Below, piece after piece: positions 1 to 8,190 of a stretch of DNA of 64,000 bases. The position numbers and the translations under genes are program-made. Where the stretch lies: assembly GCA_037384065.1 (NCBI GenBank), contig JARROJ010000006.1:8827-72826 (forward strand), read 5' to 3'. Source of the DNA: JABDPF01 sp037384065. Lineage in GTDB: Bacteria; Pseudomonadota; Gammaproteobacteria; Xanthomonadales; SZUA-36. A model generated the notes under the pieces. That model was not told where the DNA came from. It saw only the letters and a list, made by a program, of their open reading frames with translations, and made no database searches. Position 1 is the stretch's first letter. Each line of letters starts with the position of its first letter.

Positions 1-137
1 GCGGCGGCCGCCGCCATCGTCACCAGGCGCCGGCGCGTGCGGGCCATCACGCTGGCGGTCAGATCGGCCCCATCGAGCTCCTGCCGCGCCTGTTCGAACA
101 CGGATTGCAGCAGGGGGTCGCGCGATTCGGTCATCAT
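1..137 (-). CDS. Partial protein downstream of the ECF sigma factor
   Basis: The N-terminal 45 or so codons of a gene that leaves the window on the left. It begins ATGATGACC at 137 and its ATG overlaps the sigma-factor TGA by 4 bases, so the two are translationally coupled. The visible protein reads MMTESRDPLLQSVF and continues with a charged segment, then RRRLVTMAAAA, which could be the start of a membrane segment. A gene coupled to an ECF sigma factor is often its anti-sigma factor or membrane partner, but too little is present to say. Function not recognised. Confidence 0.7.
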   Translation of the reverse strand, partial: MMTESRDPLLQSVFEQARQELDGADLTASVMARTRRRLVTMAAAA

Positions 138-703
138 GTCGCTGCCTCCCGGCCGGCGGGCGCGGAATAGGCCTCCAGCATCGCCCTCAGGCGCTCCGCC
201 CCGTTGCGGATGTGGGTCTTGACGGTGCCCAGCGGCAGGTCGGTCACGTCGGCGATTTCGCGATGGCTCAGACCTTCCTGGTAGGACAGGACCACACACA
301 GGCGCTGCCTCGGTTCCAGCTCGGCCAGCGCCCGGTCGAGATCCATGCCCATCCCGGGCGCCTCCGCCGGCGCGCGCTCGGCGCCGTGCAGTTCGCCGGC
401 CCCGCGCAGCGCGTCCTTGCGCCGCAGGTGCTCGAGCCAGGTCGTCACCGCCAGTCGCTTGAACCAGGCCGGAAAGGCGCCGGGTTGCTTCAATTGCCGC
501 AGGTTGAGCCAGACCTTCATCAGGACTTGCTGGGCCAGATCGTCGGCCAGCGCGTTGTCGTTGCAGAAGCGTCGCATCAGATTACGCAGCTGGGACTGCC
601 GGCGCCTCACCAGCTCCTCGAACGCGGCGCGGTCGCCGCTGCGGGCGAGGCTGACCAGGAAAGCCTCCGGGCAATCCGGATAGAAGTCCTGTGCTTGGGG
701 CAC
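134..703 (-). CDS. ECF-type RNA polymerase sigma factor
   Basis: A 189-residue protein with the two-domain layout of sigma-70 group IV (ECF) factors. Region 2 spans about residues 25-95 and includes ADDLAQQVLMKVWLNL and FPAWFKRLAVTTWLEHLRR, the core-binding and -10-reading helices. Region 4 spans about 125-180, with the helix-turn-helix HREIADVTDLPLGTVKTHI. The start is GTG at 703, 11 bases after the stop of a small membrane-protein gene, and the stop overlaps the next ATG, so the three genes form one operon. No anti-sigma factor is recognisable in the visible part. It would direct polymerase to stress or envelope promoters; the stimulus cannot be told from the sequence. Confidence 0.9.
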   Translation of the reverse strand: MPQAQDFYPDCPEAFLVSLARSGDRAAFEELVRRRQSQLRNLMRRFCNDNALADDLAQQVLMKVWLNLRQLKQPGAFPAWFKRLAVTTWLEHLRRKDALRGAGELHGAERAPAEAPGMGMDLDRALAELEPRQRLCVVLSYQEGLSHREIADVTDLPLGTVKTHIRNGAERLRAMLEAYSAPAGREAAT

Positions 704-714
704 GAGGCGGTCTC

Positions 715-1137
715 TTAAACGTGATTGCGGTCATTGTCCGCCCGGTACCAGCGGCGTGCAAATCGGGCCGCGACGAAGAAGCCGGCGCCGACGCAGGCGA
801 CCAGGGCAGCCGCGCCGAGAATAGGCAGCATCGCCTCTGCGTACGTCTGGCCCAGGATCAGCGCCAGGAACGCCAGTCCGAGGGCCGCCGGCAGCACGAT
901 CATCGCCGTCAGGGCGAACGCACGGTCGAGCCGCTCGCCCCCGCCCTTGCCGGCCGACAGCAGGCGGTTCATGACCGTCTCGTCGATCGGCTGTCCGCTT
1001 TCGACGATGCGCCGGATCGTTTCCTGCTGCGACTCGCGCTTGCGAATGTCGTACCAGATACCAGCAACCACCACGGCCGCGATGAAACCCCAGAACGCCA
1101 GGGCTGCCAAACCTGCTCCGAGACTGAAGCTTTGCAT
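715..1137 (-). CDS. Small two-region membrane protein (DUF6249-like)
   Basis: A 140-residue protein with a membrane helix at about 8-27 (LAALAFWGFIAAVVVAGIWY), a charged cytoplasmic section (about 30-70) and two further hydrophobic segments near 75-95 and 103-125, ending in a basic tail. This layout resembles the DUF6249 family often found next to ECF sigma factors in gammaproteobacteria. A clear ribosome-binding site (AGGAGATCGAA) precedes the ATG. It is the first gene of the sigma-factor operon and may help sense or transmit envelope state, but that is inference from position only. Confidence 0.75.
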   Translation of the reverse strand: MQSFSLGAGLAALAFWGFIAAVVVAGIWYDIRKRESQQETIRRIVESGQPIDETVMNRLLSAGKGGGERLDRAFALTAMIVLPAALGLAFLALILGQTYAEAMLPILGAAALVACVGAGFFVAARFARRWYRADNDRNHV

Positions 1138-1253
1138 TTCGATCTCCTTTTTTTGGCTCTTTCACCTATAGAAGATGCAAGCCCGCGTCGATTGGATGTT
1201 GCGCGGTGAATTATTCTGACGGTCGAGCATTCCGGCCCGATCGAGCGACCGCA

Positions 1254-2474
1254 TCAGACGGCGCGGGCGCGCAACACGCGCACCAGCACGACGGACACGG
1301 TCGTCAGCGCCGCGAAACCGGTCACCAGCGGCAGCACGGTGCCGTTGTAGGCGTGCCCGGTGAGGAAACCGAACGCCACTGCCAACAGCGTGGTCAGGGT
1401 GCCGATGACCGCCGCGGCGGAACCGGCGACGTGGCCCAGCGACTCCATCGCCATCGCGTTGATGTTGCCGAAAATGAAACCGATGCAGAAAAACCAGGCG
1501 ACCAGCGGGGCCAGGAAGGCCCACAGCGGCGGATGCCCGCCCGTCGCCAGGCCCAGCAGCAACAGGCCCCAGGACAGGATCATGATCACGTGCAGCGCAG
1601 TGAAGGTCAGCCGATGCATGCCGTAGCGCATCACCAGCTGCCCGTTCAGCATCGCGGCCAGCCCCGCGGACAGCGCGAGCCCGGCGAACACCAGCGGAAA
1701 CCGCGCGCCGAGGTCGTATTGCGTGCCGAAAATGGGCTGGCTCGTGTTCAGGTAGCCCATGAACGCGCCGAAGGTGCAGCCGCCCACCAGCGTAAAACCC
1801 ATCGCCGGCCGGTTGCGCAGCACTTCGAGAAAGGCCGCACGCACGCTGATCAGCGTGAACGGCCGCCGCATGGCCAGGGGCAACGTTTCCGGCTGGCGTA
1901 ACGTCAGCCAGGCCTGGACGGCGACGCTGAACAGGAGGATGAACACGAAAATCGCGCGCCAGCTGCCGGTGACGAGCAGAATGCCCTGCCCCACCGCCGG
2001 GGCCAGGATCGGCACCAGGATGAACACGGTCATGATGAACGACATGATGCGGGCCATGTTCGAGCCGTGGAAGCGGTCGCGCACCAGCGCGATCGAGACG
2101 GTGCGCGGCCCGGCCGCGCCGAGCCCCTGCAGGAAGCGGCCGGCCAGCATCAGCGGAAAACTCTTGGCGAACAGGGCCAGCAGCGTGCCTGTGGCGAGGA
2201 TCGCGAAGCCGGCATGCATGGCAGGCTTGCGACCGATCGAATCCGACAGCGGGCCGTACAGGGGTTGACCCACCGCGAGGCCGACGAACATGATCGCCAC
2301 CACCAGTTGGACGTGGTTGGCGGCCGTGACGTCGAGGTCTTTTGCAATCCAGGGAAAAGCCGGCAGCATGACGTCGATGCACAGCGCGACCAGCGACATC
2401 ATCGCCGCCATCAGCAGCACGAACTCGGCGCCGCCCCGGCGTTGGCTGGAGTCGGGTTCGGACCCGGACGTCAT
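1254..2474 (-). CDS. Bcr/CflA-type multidrug efflux MFS transporter
   Basis: A 406-residue inner-membrane transporter of the major facilitator superfamily with about 12 hydrophobic helices. The loop 2-3 signature is GPLSDSIGRKPAM near residues 75-87, and RFLQGLGAAGPR near 113-124 matches the Bcr/CflA drug-resistance subgroup. Members export compounds such as bicyclomycin, chloramphenicol or sulphonamides in exchange for protons; the real substrate here is unknown. The gene is followed on its 5' side by recQ on the same strand with about 30 bases between them, so the two may be co-transcribed. The downstream gap (1138-1253) carries no obvious gene. Confidence 0.88.
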   Translation of the reverse strand: MTSGSEPDSSQRRGGAEFVLLMAAMMSLVALCIDVMLPAFPWIAKDLDVTAANHVQLVVAIMFVGLAVGQPLYGPLSDSIGRKPAMHAGFAILATGTLLALFAKSFPLMLAGRFLQGLGAAGPRTVSIALVRDRFHGSNMARIMSFIMTVFILVPILAPAVGQGILLVTGSWRAIFVFILLFSVAVQAWLTLRQPETLPLAMRRPFTLISVRAAFLEVLRNRPAMGFTLVGGCTFGAFMGYLNTSQPIFGTQYDLGARFPLVFAGLALSAGLAAMLNGQLVMRYGMHRLTFTALHVIMILSWGLLLLGLATGGHPPLWAFLAPLVAWFFCIGFIFGNINAMAMESLGHVAGSAAAVIGTLTTLLAVAFGFLTGHAYNGTVLPLVTGFAALTTVSVVLVRVLRARAV

Positions 2475-2507
2475 GGTGGACTCGTCCTCCTCAGCGTCGC
2501 AGCCGGC

Positions 2508-4292
2508 TCAGGCGTCTGCAATGGCGTCGAGAAACGCCCGCCCATAGCGCTGCAGCTTGACTTCACCGACCCCGTTCACGGCCAGCAGTTCCGCTTCGCT
2601 GGCCGGCTTGGCGCGGCTCATCTCGACCAGGGCCGCGTCGCCGAACACGATGTACGGCGGCACCCCGGCCTCTTCCGCCAGCTCTTTGCGCAGCGCGCGC
2701 AGGCGCTCGAACAGTTCCTGGTCGGGCGGCCCCAGTTCCAGCGCGATGGCCGGCTTCTTTTTCGCTTTCTGCCGGATACGCGGCCGCGCCAGTTCGACCG
2801 GGTCACCGTCGCGCAGCACGCGCGCCGCATCCGGCGTGAGCCTGAGCACCGACCAGTTGGCGATGTCCTGCTCGAGCAGGCCCTGGTGGATCAATTGCCG
2901 CGTGAGCGACATCCACTCGGCGTGCGAAAACTCCGCGCCGATACCCCAGGTCGACAGGCGGTCGTGCCCGAAGCGCCGAATGCGCTCGTTGTCGGCGCCG
3001 CGCAGCACGTCCACCACGTGTTTCATGCCGAAGCGCTGACCGACCCGATACACACAGGACAACACCTTGCGCGCGGCCTCGGTGCCGTCGAAGCGTTCCG
3101 GCGGATCGAGGCAGACGTCGCAGTTGCCGCAGTCTTCGGGCAATGCTTCGCCCAGGTAGCCGAGCAGCACGCGGCGCCGGCAGGACAGGCTCTCGGCGAA
3201 CCCCACCATCGCGTTCAGCTTGTGGCCCTCGATGCGCCGTTGCGCCTCGTTGCCGCCCTGCTCGATCTGGTAACGCGCCATGGCGGCGTCCTGCGCGCCG
3301 AACAGCAACAGCGCCTCCGCCGCGAGGCCGTCACGTCCCGCGCGGCCGGTCTCCTGGTAATAGCCTTCCAGGTGCCGCGGCAGGTCGTAGTGCACCACGA
3401 AGCGCACGTTCGGCTTGTCGATACCCATGCCGAAGGCGACCGTGGCGACCACGATGTCGAGTTCGTCGCGCAGGAACCGTTCCTGCACGGCGCTGCGCGT
3501 CGCGGCGTCGAGGCCTGCGTGGTAGGCCGCGGCCGAGTGACCGCGCGCGACCAGCGCGTCCGCCACCTCCTCGACCCGCTTGCGCGACAGCGCGTAGACG
3601 ATGCCGGCCTCGCCCGGACGGTTTTCCAGGAAGCGCTGCAGCTGGGCCGCGGGCTGGTGCTTTTCCAGCACCGTGTAGCGAATGTTCGGCCGGTCGAAAC
3701 TGGTGATGAAGGTGCGCGCCTGTTGCAGGCCGAGCACCTCGACGATGTCCGCCCGGGTCTGCGGGTCGGCCGTCGCCGTCAGGGCGATGAAGGGTGTGCC
3801 GGGAAAATGCGCACGCAGCCCGCCCAGCGCCACGTATTCCGGCCGGAAATCATGCCCCCACTGCGACACGCAGTGCGCCTCGTCGATCGCGATCAGCGCG
3901 ACCGGCACACCTTCGAGCGTGTGCAGGAAACCCGGCCGCATGATGCGCTCGGGCGCGACGTACAGCAGGTCCAGTTCGCCGCGGTGCAGGGCATCGAGCA
4001 CGTCGCGCGCCTCGGCTGCGCCCAGCGACGAGTTGTAGCAGGCGGCGCGCACACCGTTCGCGCGCAGCGCGTCGACCTGGTCCTTCATCAGGGAGATCAG
4101 GGGCGAGACCACCAGCGCGACCCCGTCGCGGTGCAGCGCGGGCAGCTGGTAGCACAGCGACTTGCCGCCACCGGTGGGCATCAGCACGAAGGCGTCGCCG
4201 CCGCCGACGACGTGGTCGACGATCTCCCGCTGGTGCGGGCGAAAATCATGCAGGCCGAAAACCTGTCGAAGTGTGTCGCGGACGTCGTTCAT
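2508..4292 (-). CDS. recQ: ATP-dependent DNA helicase RecQ
   Basis: A 594-residue 3'-5' DNA helicase used in recombination repair and fork restart. Walker A is TGGGKS at about 40-45 and the DEAH box IDEAHCVSQWGHDFRPEY starts near 136; helicase motif VI is YYQETGRAGRDG. A zinc-binding subdomain follows (SLSCRRRVLLGYLGE and CGNCDVC), then a winged helix, and an HRDC domain from about 525 to the end (VNGVGEVKLQRYG). The length fits bacterial RecQ. I chose ATG 4292 (MNDVRDTLRQ) because the family begins there; an in-frame start 48 bases upstream adds residues unlike RecQ. Confidence 0.96.
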   Translation of the reverse strand: MNDVRDTLRQVFGLHDFRPHQREIVDHVVGGGDAFVLMPTGGGKSLCYQLPALHRDGVALVVSPLISLMKDQVDALRANGVRAACYNSSLGAAEARDVLDALHRGELDLLYVAPERIMRPGFLHTLEGVPVALIAIDEAHCVSQWGHDFRPEYVALGGLRAHFPGTPFIALTATADPQTRADIVEVLGLQQARTFITSFDRPNIRYTVLEKHQPAAQLQRFLENRPGEAGIVYALSRKRVEEVADALVARGHSAAAYHAGLDAATRSAVQERFLRDELDIVVATVAFGMGIDKPNVRFVVHYDLPRHLEGYYQETGRAGRDGLAAEALLLFGAQDAAMARYQIEQGGNEAQRRIEGHKLNAMVGFAESLSCRRRVLLGYLGEALPEDCGNCDVCLDPPERFDGTEAARKVLSCVYRVGQRFGMKHVVDVLRGADNERIRRFGHDRLSTWGIGAEFSHAEWMSLTRQLIHQGLLEQDIANWSVLRLTPDAARVLRDGDPVELARPRIRQKAKKKPAIALELGPPDQELFERLRALRKELAEEAGVPPYIVFGDAALVEMSRAKPASEAELLAVNGVGEVKLQRYGRAFLDAIADA

Positions 4293-4398
4293 GCATAGGG
4301 GCCGGGAAAGGAGGCAATTATAGGCGAAGCCGGTGCGCATTTCGTGAGAATCCGCCGTGCGCGTTGCGGGGAAATCGACGCTTCATTAAACTCCCGGA

Positions 4399-6534
4399 AT
4401 GATTTCATCCGGCTTCCCGAAACGCCTTCCGGTCACGCTCTTCCTCGTGCTGTTCGGCATCGGCGCGCATGCCGGCGATCCGGCGGAAATTCCGGCGGGT
4501 ATCGCCAACGCGAGCTACGCCGGCACCGCGTACGGCGTCGTGACGCTGACCGACGGTGTCTGGGAGGGCGCGCCCTGGGTCGAAGGCGGCGCCGCGCGGC
4601 CGCGGGTCGGCCTGGCCCGGGATTTCATTCGCTACGGCGACGTCGATGGCGACGGCGACGACGAGGCGCTGGTGATCGTCTGGCAGAGTTCGGGCGGCTC
4701 CGGCACCTTCAACTACGTCGCGCTGGTCGACCGGAGCGACGGCGACTGGCGCAATGTCGCCACCACCGCGCTCGGCGACCGGGTCAAGGTCACCGACGCC
4801 GCCATCGGGCCCGACGGCGCCGGCCTCCTGCCGGCCGCCCTGACGACCCTCCTGCTCGGCGCCTGTGGCGGCGAGGACGCCGCCGCGCCCGAAGTGACGA
4901 CCGCGCCGCCCGCACCGGTCGAAGCCCCCGCCGAATCGCCGGCGACGGACGACCCGATCGACACCGCTGCGGCGGCCATGACGGAAGCCGAATACCGCCG
5001 CCACATCGAAACGCTCGCCTCGGACGCCTTCGGCGGCCGTTATCCGGCCACCCCGGGCGAGGACCTGACCGTGGCCTACCTGGTGGACTTCTTCCGCGAG
5101 ATCGGCCTGCAGCCGGGCAACGGCGATTCCTACACCCAGGACGTGCCTTTGATGCGCCTCACCGCCGTGAACGATCCGGGGCTGGTGTTCCGCGGCGCCG
5201 ACGGCGCCGAACTCGCGCTCGCCTACGGCCCGGACCAGGTGATCTGGACCCGGCGGCAGGTACCCGAAGCCGTCCTGAAGGACTCGGACCTGGTTTTCGT
5301 CGGCTACGGCATCAACGCCCCGGAGCGCGGCTGGAACGACTACGAGGGCATCGACGTCACCGGCAAGACCGTCGTCATGCTGGTCAACGATCCCGGCTTC
5401 GCCACGCAGGACCCGGAGCTGTTCAACGGCAACGCGATGACCTACTACGGCCGCTGGGACTACAAGTACGGCGAGGCGTCGCGCCGCGGCGCCGCCGGCG
5501 CGATCATCATCCACGACACCCTGCCCGCCGCCTACGGCTGGAACACGGTGGAGAACAGCTGGACCGGTCCGCAACTGGACATGGTGCTGGACAACCAGGG
5601 CCGCGCGCTCTCGGCGGTCCAGGGCTGGATCCAGAAGGAACACGCCGTGAAGCTGTTCGAAATGGCCGGTCTCGACCTGGATGAAATGTACGCGGCCGCG
5701 CAGCGGCCCGGTTTCCGCGCGGTGCCGATGCCGGTCACCGCCTCGGCGCGCATCGAGAACACCAGCGAGCCCGTGCTGTCGCGCAACGTCGCCGCGCTGC
5801 TGCCCGGCAGCGAGGCGCCCGATGAAGTCTTCATCTACATGGCGCACTGGGACCACCTGGGCACCGATCCGAAGCTCGAGGGCGACCAGATCTACAACGG
5901 CGCGATGGACAACGCCAGCGGCACGGCGGCGCTGATGGAGATCGCCCGCGCCTACACCGCACTGCCCCGGGCGCCGCGCCGCAGCGTGCTGTTCCTGTCC
6001 GTCACGGCCGAGGAGCAGGGCCTGCTCGGCTCGGCCTACTACGCGAAAAACCCGCTGTTCCCGCTGGAAAACACCGTCGGCGGCCTGAACATGGACGGCA
6101 TGAACAACTTCGGCGCGACGCGCGACATCACCGTGATCGGCCTGGGCATGAGCGACCTCGACGCCTATCTGCAGGCCGCCGCGGCCGCCCAGGAACGCGT
6201 GCTGGAAGGTGACCGCGAGGCCGAGAAAGGCTTCTATTACCGCTCCGACCACTTCGAACTGGCCAAGGAAGGCGTGCCGATGCTGTACCCCGGCGGCGGC
6301 TACGACGACCGCGAGAAGGGCGTCGCCTACGGCATGGAAAAATCCCTGGAATACAACCGCGACCACTACCACCGCGTATCCGACGAGTACGACCTGAGCT
6401 GGAACGTGGAGGGCGCGCTGGAGGACATGGAGGCCTTCTTCCGCACCGGCCTCGACGTCGCCAACGACGACGCCTGGCCGAACTGGAAGGAAGGCACCGA
6501 GTTCAAGGCCAAGCGCGACGCACAGCGGCCCTGA
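4399..6534 (+). CDS. M28-family zinc aminopeptidase, apparent fusion to a truncated secreted protein
   Basis: 711 residues in three parts. Residues 1-25 are a signal peptide. Residues 26-142 resemble the first part of a secreted protein with a calcium-binding-like repeat (DVDGDGDDEA). At 143-156 a second, internal lipoprotein signal appears (LLPAALTTLLLGAC, C156) with a Pro/Ala-rich linker. From about 195 to the end lies a complete M28 peptidase with an inserted PA-like domain and zinc-site motifs MAHWDHLG, GAMDNASGTAA, TAEEQGLLGS, NMDGMN and YRSDHFELAKEG. No ATG, GTG or TTG lies in frame just before residue 143, so the peptidase appears to have lost its own start and been joined in frame to the upstream gene. 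Expected role: periplasmic or surface peptide hydrolysis. Confidence 0.85.
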   Translation: MISSGFPKRLPVTLFLVLFGIGAHAGDPAEIPAGIANASYAGTAYGVVTLTDGVWEGAPWVEGGAARPRVGLARDFIRYGDVDGDGDDEALVIVWQSSGGSGTFNYVALVDRSDGDWRNVATTALGDRVKVTDAAIGPDGAGLLPAALTTLLLGACGGEDAAAPEVTTAPPAPVEAPAESPATDDPIDTAAAAMTEAEYRRHIETLASDAFGGRYPATPGEDLTVAYLVDFFREIGLQPGNGDSYTQDVPLMRLTAVNDPGLVFRGADGAELALAYGPDQVIWTRRQVPEAVLKDSDLVFVGYGINAPERGWNDYEGIDVTGKTVVMLVNDPGFATQDPELFNGNAMTYYGRWDYKYGEASRRGAAGAIIIHDTLPAAYGWNTVENSWTGPQLDMVLDNQGRALSAVQGWIQKEHAVKLFEMAGLDLDEMYAAAQRPGFRAVPMPVTASARIENTSEPVLSRNVAALLPGSEAPDEVFIYMAHWDHLGTDPKLEGDQIYNGAMDNASGTAALMEIARAYTALPRAPRRSVLFLSVTAEEQGLLGSAYYAKNPLFPLENTVGGLNMDGMNNFGATRDITVIGLGMSDLDAYLQAAAAAQERVLEGDREAEKGFYYRSDHFELAKEGVPMLYPGGGYDDREKGVAYGMEKSLEYNRDHYHRVSDEYDLSWNVEGALEDMEAFFRTGLDVANDDAWPNWKEGTEFKAKRDAQRP

Positions 6535-6559
6535 GGCCGCGCCGGGCCGCACGCGTCGG

Positions 6560-7043
6560 ATCGCAGCACCCTCGACGCCAAGCGCCTGGAAGAACTGCTC
6601 GCGCGTAGCGCCAACGCGCCCCGCGACCCCTACCTCGAGCGCTTTCTCGGGCATCGCGCACGTCAGCGAATGCGGCGGCCGGGCCCGCTGCTCCACCTGC
6701 CGCGTGATGATCATCGCAGACCTGGAGAACCGCATGCGGCGCAACACGCTCGAGGAACAGATGGCGGTGCGCAGGGGCTCCTACCCGGAAATCCGCCTCG
6801 CCTGCCGGCCGCGCGTGCGCGCTGACGTCACCGTGAAGCGCCCGGTGCGCGACGAGACCGACATCGTGATGGCGCTGGCCGACTCGCTACGCGACGCGTG
6901 CGCTGCAGACCGACCTGCTCGTCTCGAACAGCGTATTGAGCAACCTGGCGCCGAACGCCTGCGAGCTGATGGATTCACACGATCTCGACCTCAAGGGCAA
7001 GAGCGGCCCGGTCCGCGCGCACGCGATCACGGTCAAATCCTGA
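6560..7043 (+). pseudogene. Degraded [2Fe-2S]-ferredoxin adenylate/guanylate cyclase remnant
   Basis: No intact frame, but two recognisable pieces in different frames. Around 6650-6890 the translation reads IAHVSECGGRARCSTCRVMI and later EIRLACRPRVRADVTV, the C-x5-C-x2-C ... C cluster of plant-type ferredoxin domains found at the front of class III cyclases. From 6903 in another frame, LVSNSVLSNLAPNAC and then LDLKGKSGPVRAHAITV, ending at TGA 7041-7043, match the C-terminal end of a class III cyclase catalytic domain. The catalytic core between them is missing. I read this as a cyclase gene reduced by a large internal deletion and frameshift, next to the fused M28 gene. The extreme 5' part is not recognisable. 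Confidence 0.6.
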
Positions 7044-7110
7044 TCGGCAGGATCGCGGCACGCCGGCCCGTTCGCTGCAGGGGGCCTCTTTGCGTCGGCA
7101 CGAAGCGGGT

Positions 7111-7950
7111 TCAGTTCCGGAACATGTAGAACATGCCCTCGGCGTCCATGCACGCGCCGCTGTCGATATAGAAATCGCCGCCGAGCATCGAAAAACTCTC
7201 CGTTGCCGTGAGTTCAAGTTCCAGCAGTGAGCCGTCGTCCATCGCGACTTCGAACAAGGGGTCGTTGATGTTGAACGGCGCGGTCATCGCGTAACCGCCT
7301 TCGGCGCACCCGGTTCCGGTGATCTGGAAGCCCCACAGTTCCGGGGTGCCCCAGGCCGATTCAACGAAGGTCATGCTGATGCTGCCCGAGCCGGTTGTCG
7401 AAGACCAGGTCCCGGCCCACTCACCCACAACGGCGTCCAACAGCAGTTCCTTCGTGAAGTCGGATTCCTCGATTTGAGCGATGCCGAAGTTCTGCTTGGT
7501 CTCCTGCCACTGGACGAACACGTTTTTCTGCTGGTCGAGCAGCGTGATGTCGGTGGACGCGGTGATACCCTGCAGGAACTCCTCGCCGAAGGTATGCACC
7601 GTTACCGTGGCGCTGTCGAACTCGACGCCGTCGGCGAATACCCGCACCGTGTGCTGGCCGTCACCCAGGATGTTCCAGTTCCAGAGCAGGGCGTAACCGG
7701 TATCTGAATGGCCGCCGCAATACCCCTCGGTATCCAGGCGGCTGGTTCCGCTTGCCGCCTCGATCAGATCACGATCGTCGAACTGGACCGCGATGACCTG
7801 CGCGGTGCAATGGAACCCCGACACGACGCCGATGCCGCTCTCGTTACTGAAATCTGCCGGGTTTTCGAGAAAGCCCGGTTGCTGGGCCAGCACCGGGCCC
7901 GCGTACAGCACCGCGACCGCCATCGCCATGAACACGCTTATCCGTCTCAT
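7111..7950 (-). CDS. Secreted protein of unknown function
   Basis: 279 residues with a clear Sec signal peptide (about 1-22, cleaved after VLA). The mature part starts FLENPADFSNESGIGVVSG and contains cysteine-bearing loops (FHCTAQV, EGYCGGHSD, GTGCAEGG, DSGACMD) and the segments LLWNWNILGDGQHTV and GEWAGTWSS. I recognise this as a family of exported gammaproteobacterial proteins seen in several copies per genome, with no assigned activity that I know of. The likely fold is beta-rich. It is monocistronic and faces the cyclase remnant. Confidence 0.75.
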   Translation of the reverse strand: MRRISVFMAMAVAVLYAGPVLAQQPGFLENPADFSNESGIGVVSGFHCTAQVIAVQFDDRDLIEAASGTSRLDTEGYCGGHSDTGYALLWNWNILGDGQHTVRVFADGVEFDSATVTVHTFGEEFLQGITASTDITLLDQQKNVFVQWQETKQNFGIAQIEESDFTKELLLDAVVGEWAGTWSSTTGSGSISMTFVESAWGTPELWGFQITGTGCAEGGYAMTAPFNINDPLFEVAMDDGSLLELELTATESFSMLGGDFYIDSGACMDAEGMFYMFRN

Positions 7951-8190
7951 TGTCAGCCTCCGTCATTGAGCCAAATGACTGCGGCGCACGGCCACGGCTG
8001 GATCGTGAGGTTATTTGCTTCTTGAGAGCGGCGTATTGTGAATAATCTGGCGATGGAGCAGCGGCGGTCTCACCGCGGATTTCAGTTTAGTCGAACCCGG
8101 CTTAACAGCCGCTTAATGCACAGGCTCCGGTGCCGGCAATCCGTGCCTTTGACCGGCCGCGACCCTCGTCGCGGGCGGACGCCTGACAGC

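Noticed and set aside
2067..4298. 743-codon plus-strand open frame opposite the MFS and RecQ genes
   Set aside because: It is antisense to two clearly conserved genes, is rich in Arg, His, Gln and Ala with no domain, and is what high GC content produces by chance.
4405..6747. 780-codon minus-strand open frame opposite the M28 gene
   Set aside because: Antisense shadow of the peptidase; no signal, motif or plausible composition.
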